Assembly: GCA_025355005.1 (NCBI GenBank)
Contig: JANXLV010000350.1
Coordinates: 1-64,000, forward strand
Direction: 5' to 3'
From: Myxococcales bacterium
GTDB lineage: Bacteria; Myxococcota_A; Polyangia; Polyangiales; Polyangiaceae
Length of the DNA: 64,000 bases
The notes beneath the pieces are model-generated. The model saw nothing but the letters and a program-made list of their open reading frames with translations. It was not told the origin of the DNA and did no database searches. This document shows positions 44,337-53,007 of this stretch, one piece after another (positions within the stretch are counted from its first letter, which is position 1; each line of letters opens with the position of its first letter). The translations under genes were made by a program, and so were the position numbers.

Positions 44337-45089
44337 GTGGACAATCACCCCAGGTCGCGCGACCATTCGAGCACCGTGGATCCGCAAGCCCTCTCCGCCA
44401 AGCTCGACAAGCTCATCGCCATGCGTGGCGACCCGAAATCCGGCGTCGGCGCCTTGGCCTTCTCCGAGGCCCTGGGCGACATCGATCCGGATCTGCTCCT
44501 CGTCGCCGTGATCGCCGCGGTGCGCGAGCTCCTCATCCCCGAGTGGGCCTCGCGACGCAAGGCCGACGCGCGACCGCAGCGCGCGCTCGAGACCGGTGAG
44601 GCGTGGCTCAAGGACAAGACGAACCCCGAGGTGATCGCAGCAGCGAAGGCCGCGGCGAAGGCCTGCACCGAGGCGCGCAACGAAACGTTCGGCGACGACC
44701 ACCGCGTGCCCGAGGCCGCACGTCACGCCGCATGGGCCGCGACCGCCAAAGATCACAAGGGGCTCTTCGAAGCGCTCGAGGCCACCGAGCACGAGCTCCT
44801 CGCGCGCATCGCGCTCACGTCGGAGTATCACCTGGGCCCGGACCAGCGGCGCGCGGTGATCGGCGTGCTGCGACGCGTGCTCATTCCGGTGGAGGAGAAG
44901 CGCGTGATCGGCCCCGAGTCGCTCCCGCCGAAGCCGCCCGCGCCCTACTCGCCCGACAGCCACTTCGATCTCGGTCAGGTGATCATCCACAAGAAGTTCG
45001 GCGACGTCACCGTCACGAGCGTGGGCGAGACCTGGGTCGAGGTGACGGTCCCCGACGGCACCAAGAAGCGGCTCGCACACAAACCGTAG
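44337..45089 (+). CDS. Protein of unknown function with C-terminal HKKFGDVTV domain
   Basis: 250 residues from the GTG at 44337; a GTG at 44376 is also possible. The first 190 residues are mostly helical and Ala/Lys/Glu-rich (VIAAVRELLIPEWA, VIAAAKAAAKACTEARNE), with no membrane segment. The last 40 residues are a small beta domain: FDLGQVIIHKKFGDVTVTSVGETWVEVTVPDG then KKRLAHKP, resembling a short barrel tail seen in many proteins of this group with the pattern G..V.H..FG.G.V. I know no function for it. The start is 23 bases from that of the divergent small gene, so promoters must overlap. Confidence 0.6.
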   Translation: MDNHPRSRDHSSTVDPQALSAKLDKLIAMRGDPKSGVGALAFSEALGDIDPDLLLVAVIAAVRELLIPEWASRRKADARPQRALETGEAWLKDKTNPEVIAAAKAAAKACTEARNETFGDDHRVPEAARHAAWAATAKDHKGLFEALEATEHELLARIALTSEYHLGPDQRRAVIGVLRRVLIPVEEKRVIGPESLPPKPPAPYSPDSHFDLGQVIIHKKFGDVTVTSVGETWVEVTVPDGTKKRLAHKP

Positions 45090-45099
45090 GCCTGCTCCA

Positions 45100-45750
45100 T
45101 CAGGCGCGGAGGATGAACGCGGCGGCGAGCTCGATGGCCGTCGCGAGGTTCGCCTCGTGCGTGTGCCCCGAGCGCTTGCGCGGCGCGAAGTCGTGATCGC
45201 CGTCGGGCAGCCACGCGACGCTTGGTGTGATGCGGAGCTTCGAGACGGCCTCCTCGTCACCGAAAGAGTCACGCGTCCCCTGCAGTATCAGCGCCCTCGT
45301 CTTCAGCGTCTCCAGGTGGACGATGCGATCGCGGGACACCGCGCCGTCGGCGTTTTTCTGCGGCGGCCAGAACGGATAGCCGAGACACACGAGCGCGTCG
45401 GCCTGGACTTCGTCCGCGAGCATGCTCGCGATGCGCCCACCCATCGACTTACCTCCGATGGCGAGCCGCGCGACCGCTGGCAGACGCTTTCGCTCCGCTG
45501 CGATGCGTGCGCGGAAGGTGTCGAGGAGCACGGGGGCTCGATCCGGGGCGCGCGCCTTCCCCGTCTTCCGGCGCTCCACCATGTACGGGAACTCGAACCG
45601 CACGACGCGAACGCCGCGAGCAGCCAGCCCCTCCGCCACCACGCTCATGAACCCGCTGTCCATCGGTGCGCCTGCCCCGTGCGCGAAGAGGAAGGTCGAA
45701 GGGCCGCGAGCTGCGGCGTCCGACACAGCCGGCGCGGTCACCATTTCCAT
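45100..45750 (-). CDS. Alpha/beta hydrolase (dienelactone hydrolase-like, KANL3/Tex30 type)
   Basis: 216 residues. The nucleophile elbow reads GGKSMGGRIAS with Ser in the G-x-S-x-G-like turn; FLFAHGAGAPMDSGFM supplies the oxyanion region, LILQGTRDSFGDEEA the acid and GDHDFAPRK the His. The compact form and the HGAGAPMDS motif match the small bacterial hydrolase group with a KANL3/Tex30-like fold. The substrate is unknown. The start at the ATG at 45750 is supported by TAGTCT ending 7 bases upstream, with no ribosome binding site. It converges with the previous gene, 10 bases apart, and diverges from the membrane protein gene. Confidence 0.85.
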   Translation of the reverse strand: MEMVTAPAVSDAAARGPSTFLFAHGAGAPMDSGFMSVVAEGLAARGVRVVRFEFPYMVERRKTGKARAPDRAPVLLDTFRARIAAERKRLPAVARLAIGGKSMGGRIASMLADEVQADALVCLGYPFWPPQKNADGAVSRDRIVHLETLKTRALILQGTRDSFGDEEAVSKLRITPSVAWLPDGDHDFAPRKRSGHTHEANLATAIELAAAFILRA

Positions 45751-45753
45751 CTT

Positions 45754-45766
45754 GTGTAGACTACAC
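45754..45766. promoter_or_regulatory. Palindrome over the -10 element of the hydrolase gene
   Basis: GTGTAGACTACAC, a 6+1+6 palindrome, covers TAGTCT on the minus strand at 45758-45763, which ends 7 bases before the hydrolase ATG. Ten of its bases (TAGACTACAC) recur at 62719-62728 before the PilT-like gene. It could be an operator or simply promoter sequence. Confidence 0.35.
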
Positions 45767-45835
45767 GGAATCGGCCCGGGGGCGCGCCGTCCACGCGGAC
45801 GGCGAACACGGGAGCGTGGACAATCGGCAATTATA

Positions 45836-47053
45836 GTGCAGAATGCCCGCGCTTTGCTTCAGTCCACTCCGCCGCCGCCCACCAAGGGTCCCGGCTTCCT
45901 CCGGGCACACAAAGGGAAGCTGGTCGCGTCCGTCATCATCACGGTCTCGATCTGGCTCATGATGCGCAAGGGTGGCCTCGCGCTCGTCCCCGAAGGTGGA
46001 AGCTTCAGCCAGGTGAAGTGGTGGACGCTGCCGGCCTACCTCATGACGATGAGCGCCATGAGCTACTTCCGCGCGATGCGCTGGCGGTATCTCCTGCGCT
46101 CCTTCGCGGACGTCGCGCCACGCCGCCTGCTCGCGGTCTCCTGGATCGGCTTTGCCGCCATCATCCTGATGCCGTTCCGCCTTGGCGAGTTCGTGCGCCC
46201 CTACATGATCCGGGAGAAGGGAAAGATCTCCCTCTCGAGCGCCACGGGCACCGTCGTCGGTGAGCGCGTGGTCGACGGCCTCTTCCTGTCGCTCGTACTG
46301 GCCGCCGCGCTCATTCTGGTGCCCACGGTGCATCCGCTACCGGAGACGGTCATCAACCTGAAGGTGTCCGTCGCGTACGTGCGCAAGAGCGGCTTCGTGA
46401 TGCTCGGCGTGTTCGCGTCCGGCACCGTCGTGCTGATGGCATTTTACTTCGCGCGCGCGTGGGCGAAGAAGCTCACCCTTCTCGTCTTCGGTCTGGTTTC
46501 GAAGAAACTCGGAGAGAAGCTCGCAGAGACGGCTGAGAAGCTCGCGAACGGGCTCCACTTTCTGGGTCGCCCTCGCGACGCGCTCCCGTTCCTCGCGGAG
46601 ACCACCGCTTACTGGGGGCTGAACGTGCTCGGCATGTGGCTGCTCGCGTGGGGTTGTGGCGTCGCGCACCCGGACGGGTCCGCGATCACCTTCGGCGAGA
46701 CCTGTGCGCTGATGGGCATGCTCGGCGTCACCATTCTCATCCCCGGGCCTCCCGGCCTCCTGGGCGTCTTCCAGGTGGGCATCTATGCCGGCATGGCGAT
46801 GTACTTCAGCGCCGAGATGATCACGGGCCCCGGCTCCGCGTACGTGTTCCTTCTGTACGCGCTCCAGATGTTGTGGACCTTCGGTGCAGCCGCCTTCTTC
46901 CTGGTGATCGACCGCAACGCGTTGAAGCAGCTTCGTCAGGCTGAAGAGGACGCGGAGCGCGTCGCCGACGGTGCGCCGGAGTCCATTCTTCCGCCCCCCG
47001 CGCCAGAAGCGCCCGCGAAGAGCTCACGAGCCTCCGGCGACGCCGAGGAATAG
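45836..47053 (+). CDS. UPF0104 / lysylphosphatidylglycerol synthase-type membrane protein
   Basis: About 405 residues from a GTG at 45836; a TTG at 45854 is also possible, and neither has a ribosome binding site. It is a multi-spanning inner-membrane protein (about eight to nine segments) of the flippase-like LPG synthase transmembrane family. The signature is MPFRLGEFVRPYMIREKG then GTVVGERVVDGLFLSLVL in the early loop, and LIPGPPGLLGVFQVGIY late. It lacks the aminoacyl transferase domain of full MprF, so it is more likely a lipid or glycolipid flippase-like protein. The C-terminal 45 residues are an acidic and Pro-rich tail. Confidence 0.82.
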   Translation: MQNARALLQSTPPPPTKGPGFLRAHKGKLVASVIITVSIWLMMRKGGLALVPEGGSFSQVKWWTLPAYLMTMSAMSYFRAMRWRYLLRSFADVAPRRLLAVSWIGFAAIILMPFRLGEFVRPYMIREKGKISLSSATGTVVGERVVDGLFLSLVLAAALILVPTVHPLPETVINLKVSVAYVRKSGFVMLGVFASGTVVLMAFYFARAWAKKLTLLVFGLVSKKLGEKLAETAEKLANGLHFLGRPRDALPFLAETTAYWGLNVLGMWLLAWGCGVAHPDGSAITFGETCALMGMLGVTILIPGPPGLLGVFQVGIYAGMAMYFSAEMITGPGSAYVFLLYALQMLWTFGAAAFFLVIDRNALKQLRQAEEDAERVADGAPESILPPPAPEAPAKSSRASGDAEE

Positions 47054-47103
47054 CGCTCCACAAATTTGGCCCGCGGGTAGCAGCTTCGATAAGTGATCTG
47101 TGC

Positions 47104-47568
47104 ATGATGCACAGAGCGCTGCGGACGGTGCTGGGGGTTGTGCTGCGGGGCAGCGCGGTCGGAGGCGGCGCGGGGGCGCTGGTCGCGACGGCCATCGTGC
47201 TCACGGGACCGGACGCATCCGCGAAGTCCAGCTTCGACTCGGCCTACGGGTTCGACCGCACATGGAACGCGGCGCTCCGCATGGTCCGCGTGGACATGAA
47301 CATGAAGGTGACCGAGAAGGACGAACAGAACGGCTATCTGCTCTTCGATTACAAATCACAGGATGCGAAGCCTTCCTCAGGCTCGATGGAGTTCATCCGC
47401 GGTCGCGACTCGGACTCCGTGCACGTGGTCGTTCAGCTCCCGCAGATGCCGAAGTACCACGAGCAGGTCCTCGTGGACGACCTCGCGCGGAAGCTGCGCA
47501 ACGAGTACGGCGAGCCGCCGCGACGCAAGCCCACGCCGTCCACCCCCATCGACGCAGGCTCCGACTAG
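47104..47568 (+). CDS. Small exported protein of unknown function
   Basis: 154 residues starting at ATG 47104 or 47107 (two adjacent ATG codons). The N-terminal 40 residues look like a signal sequence (basic start, Gly/Ala/Val core, cleavage near DASA). The mature domain (about 42-138) has a mixed alpha/beta pattern: DSAYGFDRTWNAALRMVRV, DMNMKVTEKDEQNGYLLFDY, FIRGRDSDSVHVVVQLPQM and YHEQVLVDDLARKLRNEYG. This order resembles small lipoprotein-like domains of the BamC type, but the match is only by pattern. No cysteine is available for lipidation. It lies 50 bases behind the UPF0104 gene on the same strand. Confidence 0.6.
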   Translation: MMHRALRTVLGVVLRGSAVGGGAGALVATAIVLTGPDASAKSSFDSAYGFDRTWNAALRMVRVDMNMKVTEKDEQNGYLLFDYKSQDAKPSSGSMEFIRGRDSDSVHVVVQLPQMPKYHEQVLVDDLARKLRNEYGEPPRRKPTPSTPIDAGSD

Positions 47569-47694
47569 AAGGCTGCTGTTTTTCGCCGATAGCTTCGCGC
47601 TGGCCGCGCTTTTCCCTCCGGGGTGTGCTCACGACCGGGAGGTCGCTCCGCGCACTCCTCGGGAGAAAGCACGCCCATCGCTCGCCCTCGACGA

Positions 47695-47724
47695 AAACCA
47701 TGCAGCCTCCTCGTGCGATGGTTT
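47695..47724 (-). terminator. Hairpin in the convergent gap, likely terminator of the SUMF1-like gene
   Basis: AAACCAT-GCA and TGC-G-ATGGTTT form a 10-bp stem with one bulged base and a 9-base loop. Read on the minus strand, the closing arm runs into TTTT, as in an intrinsic terminator. CGATGGTT also recurs just downstream on the plus strand. Confidence 0.35.
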
Positions 47725-47760
47725 GACGATGGTTCGATGATACGCGACAGCAGCGCTGTT

Positions 47761-48852
47761 TCAGGATCCGGCTACGGGGCGCGGGACGTTGTCTGCTGGT
47801 GATGCCGCACCACCTGCGCCGTGCGAGACCGGAGTGCCGGCGCCTGCGGGACCGCCTTTGGCGCCTGCGACGCCCTTGTCCGTGGGCACGTCTTCGCAGC
47901 AACGGAAGCCGATCTGGTAGAACGAGAAGAGCTCCGCATGGGCGGTCGTCATCGGACGACAGCGCGTGCGCACCGGGCCCCAGTAGCCGCCCTTCAGGCC
48001 GCTCTTGTACGGAGCGCCTGACTCGTTCACGACCCACTCGTCCACGTTGCCGGTCATGTCGAACACGCCGTAGGGGCTGACGCACGACTCGTGTGAGCCC
48101 GACGGATCACGCTGGTCGAGACGCGCGGCCTCGGCATCGCGGGTCGCGGGGTTGCCGAGGGCGACCTCGTTGACCTCCGGATGCGGCTTGTCGATGTTGC
48201 AGGCATCCGCGTTGCGCGCGTAGCCGTACGGGTACGGCAGGTGCTCCTCGCCTTCGCAGGCGACGGTCCACTCGCTGTCGCCGCAGAGACGCTTGCCGGC
48301 AGCCGTGCAAGAGTCCTTGGCCTCGAACCACGTCTTCATGACGACGGGCTTCTCGCCGACCTTGTTCGGCCACTCGTAGCGGTCGATGCAGAAATGCTTC
48401 TTCGACGTCTTCGTCTGGCACTTGCTGGTGGGCGCGAACTCCGCGCAGCGCATCTTGGTCTCGGGGTCGAGCCAGCGAAGGCACTTCTGCTCGAGCCACG
48501 GGCAGTAGTCGCCCTCGACCTCGACCATGTTGTCCGGGCAGTGGCTCGCGCCACCGCCGCCATGCGCCGCATCGGGCACCGGGGTCGCGCTCGGCTTCAC
48601 GCCGATGCCAGCCAGCGTGTCCTGCGGCGCATCGACCGGCCCGCTCACCAGCGGAAGCGCGGGAAGCGTGTTCTGCACGCCATCGCGAAGAGTCGTCTGA
48701 TTCACGGCGGCCACCGTCGGGAGCGCCGGCCAGCCGGACGTCGAATCGGTGGTCACCGACTCGGCCTGCGCAACGGACTCCGCGCCCATGTTCGGCGCGA
48801 TGACGCCAACACCAAGAGCCACCACCACCCAGCTGAAGACCGCCTGCCGCAT
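47761..48852 (-). CDS. SUMF1/formylglycine-generating enzyme-like secreted protein
   Basis: 363 residues from the ATG at 48852, the start that gives a normal signal peptide (MRQAVFSWVVVALGVGV); ATG codons at 48894 and 48921 add an atypical head. After a low-complexity stretch and two early cysteine pairs, a SUMF1-like domain runs from about 165 to 330: CIDRYEWPN, WFEAKDSCTAAGKRLCGDSEWTVACEG, GVFDMTGNVDEWV, GGYWGP and YQIGFRCCED. Myxobacterial members of this family usually lack the Cys pair of true formylglycine enzymes and act in other roles. Here the activity is not clear. The tail is Gly/Ala-rich. Confidence 0.82.
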   Translation of the reverse strand: MRQAVFSWVVVALGVGVIAPNMGAESVAQAESVTTDSTSGWPALPTVAAVNQTTLRDGVQNTLPALPLVSGPVDAPQDTLAGIGVKPSATPVPDAAHGGGGASHCPDNMVEVEGDYCPWLEQKCLRWLDPETKMRCAEFAPTSKCQTKTSKKHFCIDRYEWPNKVGEKPVVMKTWFEAKDSCTAAGKRLCGDSEWTVACEGEEHLPYPYGYARNADACNIDKPHPEVNEVALGNPATRDAEAARLDQRDPSGSHESCVSPYGVFDMTGNVDEWVVNESGAPYKSGLKGGYWGPVRTRCRPMTTAHAELFSFYQIGFRCCEDVPTDKGVAGAKGGPAGAGTPVSHGAGGAASPADNVPRPVAGS

Positions 48853-49330
48853 TTCGTTGCTCGCCTTCCCAGACGAGTCCCCTTGCTGTCTCATAAGCAA
48901 TTGGCTCGCCAACCTAAACATCCCGAAATACGGCTCCGGGTGCCGGCCAGACGTCCCCCCGGCCTCCTCCACGCAAGGCACATGAAACCGAGGAGATAGG
49001 CTCTGAAAGCCTGCCCTCGGAATGGTAGTAGGTAGATGTGCGCAAAGTCATCTTTGTGGCAGCCGAAACAGGCGCATCGGAGGGAGCGGAGATGGAAGCG
49101 AAACCCTTCCATGGACTTCCTGCGAACGACCCCATCGCGTCCGTCCGCGTCTGCGTGCACACGGCATCACGTGGTTCGCGGAGATCCCTCTGGCGCCGCG
49201 GTCATGGAGGGCGAATCCGCGAGAACCTTTTGCGCGCGTTCGATCGTTCGCCGCGAAGGTTCGTGCGCACGGATCTCTACGCAGCGCGGGTGATTTTCGA
49301 TGGTGAGAGCGGGGGCTCCAGCCACTCACG

Positions 49331-49349
49331 CATGGGGTCTCGCCCCATG
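49331..49349. repeat. Perfect 7-bp hairpin upstream of gyrA
   Basis: CATGGGG and CCCCATG flank the 5-base loop TCTCG, 126 bases before the gyrA start. It has no T-run; it could be a terminator for an upstream transcript or part of a leader. Confidence 0.35.
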
Positions 49350-49461
49350 GACATGTGAGCGCTCCCCACCTCGCCGGAACGATGTAGGCGAGCCCGGAGG
49401 ACGTGACGTTTCGAACGTGCGGCGACGGGCGTTTCACGGTCCAAACCGCATGGGAATTCGC

Positions 49462-49467
49462 TAGAGT
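49462..49467 (+). promoter_or_regulatory. Candidate -10 element of gyrA
   Basis: TAGAGT ends 8 bases before the gyrA ATG at 49476; the gap (CCGCGCCG) has no Shine-Dalgarno sequence. Confidence 0.4.
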
Positions 49468-49475
49468 CCGCGCCG

Positions 49476-52157
49476 ATGACCGAGCCCGTTGAGCCCGCCG
49501 CGCCGCCGCCTCCGCCCCCCTCCGGACCGAACCTGAATCGCATCCCGATCTCCATCCAGGACGAGATGCGAACGAGCTACCTGGATTACGCGATGAGCGT
49601 GATCATCGGGCGCGCGATCCCCGACGTCCGCGACGGCCTGAAGCCCGTTCACCGCCGCATCCTGTACTCCGCGTACGAGAAGGGCCTCGTCCCCACGGCC
49701 GCGTACCGGAAGAGCGCCACCATCGTCGGCGACGTGCTCGGCAACTACCACCCGCACGGCGACGCCAGCGTCTACGACGCAATGGTGCGTCTCGCGCAGG
49801 AATTTTCGATGCGCTACATGCTCATCGACGGCCAGGGAAACTTCGGCTCGATCGACGGCGACCCCGCGGCCGCGTATCGCTACACGGAGGCAAAGCTCGC
49901 GAAGCTTGCCCTCGAGCTCCTGCAAGACATCGAGAAGGAGTGCGTCGACTTCGGACCCAACTTCGACGACTCGAAGGAAGAGCCGCTCGTCCTCCCCTCG
50001 CGCATCCCGAACCTGCTGATCAACGGCTCGGGCGGCATCGCCGTCGGCATGGCCACGAACATCCCGCCGCACAACCTCGGTGAGATCCTCGACGCGACCG
50101 TCCACCTGATCAAGAACCCGGATTGCGCGATCGAGGAGCTGATGCGGTTCGTTCCCGGGCCGGACTTCCCGACGGGCGGTCTCATCTACGGGAGGGCTGG
50201 CATCGAGGCAGCGCAGCGCACCGGTCGCGGCACGATCCTCATGCGCTCGCGCTACGAGGTCGAGAAGATCCAGGGCAAGGGTGATCGCGAGCAGGTCGTC
50301 TTCACCGAGATCCCGTACCAGTCGAACAAGGCAAAGATCGCGGCGCGCATCGGCGAGCTCATTCGCGAGAAGAAGATCGAAGGCATCTCCGACGTGCGCG
50401 ACGAGAGCGATCGCGACGGTCGCAAGGTCGGCACGGCCAGCCAGTATCGGCTGGTCGTCGAGCTGAAGAAGGACGTGGTCCCACAGGTCATCGTCAACCA
50501 GCTTTATCGACAGACGGATCTGCAGTCTTCGTTCGGCGTGATCAACCTCGCGATCGTGCGCGGGCGTCCGGCGGTGCTGAACCTGAAGGAGACGCTCGCA
50601 TGCTTCGTCGAGCACCGGCGCGACGTCGTCACGCGCCGCACGCGCTTCGAGCTGCGTCAGGCGGAGTCGCAGCGCGAGCTCACCGAAGGCATGGGCATGG
50701 CCACGACGGAGATCGATCTCGTCGTGAAGACGATCCGCCAGGCGCGCGACACGGAGTCCGCGCGCATCGCGTTGATGGCGCTCCCGCTCTCCGGCCTGGA
50801 GGCGTTCGTTCGCCGCGCGGGTCGCCCCGAGAGCGAGATCGAAGACGCGAAGAAGAAGAACCCGTACACGCTGTCCGAGCGTCAGGCGAAGGCGATTCTC
50901 GAGATGCGCCTCTCCAAGCTCACCGGCCTCGAGCAAGAGAAGCTCGCGGTCGAGTACGGCGAGCTGTGCAACGAGATCGCGCGTCTGCGCGGCATCCTCG
51001 CGAGCCAGCCCCTGCTCATGAGCCTCATCGTCATGGAGCTCGAGGAGATCCGTGTAAAGTACAACGACCCGCGCCGCACGGAGATCATCGTGGACGCCGG
51101 GGAGATCATGGCCGAGGACCTCATTCAAGAAGAGGACATGGTCGTGACGATCTCCCACGCGGGCTACATCAAGCGCACGAGCCCCAGCCAGTACCGCGCG
51201 CAGAAGCGCGGCGGCAAGGGCAAGGTCGGCATGGAGGCGCGCGAGGAAGACTGGGTCACGCAGCTCTTCGTGGCCAGCACGCACAGCTATGTCTTCTTCT
51301 TCTCGAACCGCGGCAAGGTCTTCGTGAAGAAGGTCTTCGAGATCCCGCTGGCGGCGCGCACGAGCAAGGGACGCGCGATCGTGAACCTCGTCGGACTCGA
51401 GCAGGACGAGAAGATCGCGGCCATCGCGATGGTGCCGAAGATCGAAGAGGGCAAGTTCGTCGTCACGCTCACGAAGAAGGGTCAGATCAAGAAGACCGAG
51501 CTCACGGAGTACGAGAACTTCCGCGAGAAGGGCATCATCGGCGTGAAGATCGAGGACAACGATCAGCTCCTGTCGGCAGCTCTGACCGACGGCTCGCGTG
51601 AGTTCCTGATCGCCACGAAGCTCGGTCAGTCGATCCGCTTCCCCGAGGACCAGGTGCGACCGATGGGACGCTCCACGGTCGGCGTGCGCGCTGTGGATGT
51701 GGCCGACGACGACGAGGTCGTGGGCCTCGCCGTGACCGAGCCGGAGCGCCCGTTCGTGCTGGCCGTGTGCGAGCACGGCTTCGGCAAGCGCACCAACATC
51801 GAGGAGTTCCGCATCCAGAACCGCGGCGGCAAGGGCATCATCCTCATCGACGCAAGCGAGCGCAACGGTCCCGTCGTGGACGTGAAGCTCGTGAACGACA
51901 AGGACGAGCTCATGCTCATCACGGACCGCGGACAGATGCTGCGCACGCGCGTCGGCGAGATCCGCGAGACAGGTCGCAACGCCCAGGGCGTGAAGATCAT
52001 GAGCGTCGAGGACGGCGAGCGGGTCGTTGGCGTGGAGCGCCTGGCCGAGAGCGGCGACGAAGCCGACGGCGAGATCGAGGGCGTTTTGGAGGGGGGCTCC
52101 GTGGCGCCCACGAGCATGCCTCCTTCCACGCCGCCGCCCGACGGCGAGCTGAACTGA
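49476..52157 (+). CDS. gyrA: DNA gyrase subunit A
   Basis: 893 residues. The breakage-reunion domain (about 25-540) carries the catalytic Tyr136 in AAAYRYTEAK and the quinolone region HPHGDASVYDAMVR, where Ala97 replaces the usual Ser and Asp101 is kept. The C-terminal wrapping domain (about 545-870) has the GyrA box QKRGGKG in SQYRAQKRGGKGKVG, which separates it from topoisomerase IV ParC. An acidic, Pro-rich tail follows. It introduces negative supercoils with GyrB; gyrB is not in the window. A Pro-rich N-terminal leader (about 1-18) is longer than usual. The next gene, nth, starts 22 bases downstream and is probably co-transcribed. Confidence 0.97.
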   Translation: MTEPVEPAAPPPPPPSGPNLNRIPISIQDEMRTSYLDYAMSVIIGRAIPDVRDGLKPVHRRILYSAYEKGLVPTAAYRKSATIVGDVLGNYHPHGDASVYDAMVRLAQEFSMRYMLIDGQGNFGSIDGDPAAAYRYTEAKLAKLALELLQDIEKECVDFGPNFDDSKEEPLVLPSRIPNLLINGSGGIAVGMATNIPPHNLGEILDATVHLIKNPDCAIEELMRFVPGPDFPTGGLIYGRAGIEAAQRTGRGTILMRSRYEVEKIQGKGDREQVVFTEIPYQSNKAKIAARIGELIREKKIEGISDVRDESDRDGRKVGTASQYRLVVELKKDVVPQVIVNQLYRQTDLQSSFGVINLAIVRGRPAVLNLKETLACFVEHRRDVVTRRTRFELRQAESQRELTEGMGMATTEIDLVVKTIRQARDTESARIALMALPLSGLEAFVRRAGRPESEIEDAKKKNPYTLSERQAKAILEMRLSKLTGLEQEKLAVEYGELCNEIARLRGILASQPLLMSLIVMELEEIRVKYNDPRRTEIIVDAGEIMAEDLIQEEDMVVTISHAGYIKRTSPSQYRAQKRGGKGKVGMEAREEDWVTQLFVASTHSYVFFFSNRGKVFVKKVFEIPLAARTSKGRAIVNLVGLEQDEKIAAIAMVPKIEEGKFVVTLTKKGQIKKTELTEYENFREKGIIGVKIEDNDQLLSAALTDGSREFLIATKLGQSIRFPEDQVRPMGRSTVGVRAVDVADDDEVVGLAVTEPERPFVLAVCEHGFGKRTNIEEFRIQNRGGKGIILIDASERNGPVVDVKLVNDKDELMLITDRGQMLRTRVGEIRETGRNAQGVKIMSVEDGERVVGVERLAESGDEADGEIEGVLEGGSVAPTSMPPSTPPPDGELN

Positions 52158-52179
52158 ACCGGACGAGGTAGCCCTTCTC

Positions 52180-52941
52180 GTGGCGAAGAGATCCACAGCG
52201 CAGCTCGCGTCAGAGACCACGTTCGCAGCGCTGCGTGGCATGCATCCGGACGCGCACTGCGAGCTTGACCACGGGAGCGCCTTTCAGCTGCTCGTCGCGA
52301 CGGTCCTGTCCGCGCAGACCACGGACGTCGCCGTGAACAAGGTGACGCCGGGCCTCTTCGCGAGGTACCCGGACGCGGCGAGCCTCGCTGCGGCAGAGCC
52401 GATCGACGTGCAGCCCCTCATCGATCGCATCGGCATGTTTCGCCAGAAGGCGAAGAACGTGGTCGGCCTCGCGCGCATCCTCGTCGCGAAGCACGGGGGT
52501 GAGGTTCCGCAGACACTCGCGGAGCTCGTGGAGCTGCCGGGCGTGGGACGGAAGACGGCGAACGTCGTCCTTGGCGTGATGTGGAAGAAGCCTGAGGGCG
52601 TCGTCGTAGACACGCACGTGCAGCGGCTCTCGCAGCGGCTAGGCTGGACGAAGAAGACGGACCCCGAAGACATCGAGCAGGCGCTCTGCGCGCTGTTCCC
52701 GCGCGAGGACTGGGACCCGCTCAGCCACACCCTGATCTTCCACGGGCGCCGCGTGTGCTTTGCGCGGAAGCCAGAGTGCGACAACTGTGCGGTGAAAGAA
52801 GCCTGTCCGAGCGCCGGCGACAAGGCCGAGAAGATCGGTCGCAAGCCTTCTCGCGGACCCCGGCCGGCAGCAAAGAAGAGCAGCACCAAGGTAACGAAGA
52901 AGAAGAGCGCTACGCCGAAGGTCCGAAGCCGTCGCCCGTGA
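52180..52941 (+). CDS. nth: Endonuclease III (base excision repair)
   Basis: 253 residues from a GTG at 52180, with GAGG about 12 bases upstream. It is a DNA glycosylase/AP lyase that removes oxidised pyrimidines. The helix-hairpin-helix is LPGVGRKTANVVLG with catalytic Lys125; the catalytic Asp144 is in VVVDTHVQRL; the [4Fe-4S] loop uses Cys193, Cys200, Cys203 and Cys209 with the normal x6-x2-x5 spacing. After the core, an unusual Lys/Pro/Arg-rich tail of about 40 residues (AAKKSSTKVTKKKSATPK) may strengthen DNA binding. It follows gyrA. Confidence 0.95.
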   Translation: MAKRSTAQLASETTFAALRGMHPDAHCELDHGSAFQLLVATVLSAQTTDVAVNKVTPGLFARYPDAASLAAAEPIDVQPLIDRIGMFRQKAKNVVGLARILVAKHGGEVPQTLAELVELPGVGRKTANVVLGVMWKKPEGVVVDTHVQRLSQRLGWTKKTDPEDIEQALCALFPREDWDPLSHTLIFHGRRVCFARKPECDNCAVKEACPSAGDKAEKIGRKPSRGPRPAAKKSSTKVTKKKSATPKVRSRRP

Positions 52942-52942
52942 G

Positions 52943-52961
52943 CGCAGTGGCCCGCACTGCG
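52943..52961. terminator. Hairpin directly after nth
   Basis: CGCAGTG and CACTGCG flank a 5-base loop GCCCG, beginning 2 bases after the nth stop in the gap before the convergent meaB gene. There is no T-run, but its position fits transcription termination. Confidence 0.4.
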
Positions 52962-53007
52962 ATGAGCACGTAGAGGCTGTCCCGGAAGACGACGTTTTGG
53001 GAGATGA

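Larger units (their letters stand above)
48853..49475. other. Intergenic region upstream of gyrA
   Basis: 623 bases without a supported gene. It holds the divergent starts of the SUMF1-like gene and gyrA, a perfect hairpin at 49331-49349, and a short open frame (49038-49358, GTG start, first residues MRKVIFVAAETG) that loses protein-like character after about 30 codons. No tRNA-like cloverleaf or conserved RNA motif is visible. Confidence 0.4.

Noticed and set aside
49225..49265. TTCGATC-like sequence resembling a tRNA T-loop
   Set aside because: The flanking bases cannot form the T-arm stem and no acceptor or anticodon arm can be drawn.
49461..52241. A 926-codon minus-strand open frame opposite gyrA
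   Set aside because: Composition is Leu/Arg/Asp-biased shadow sequence with no domain; gyrA on the other strand is certain.
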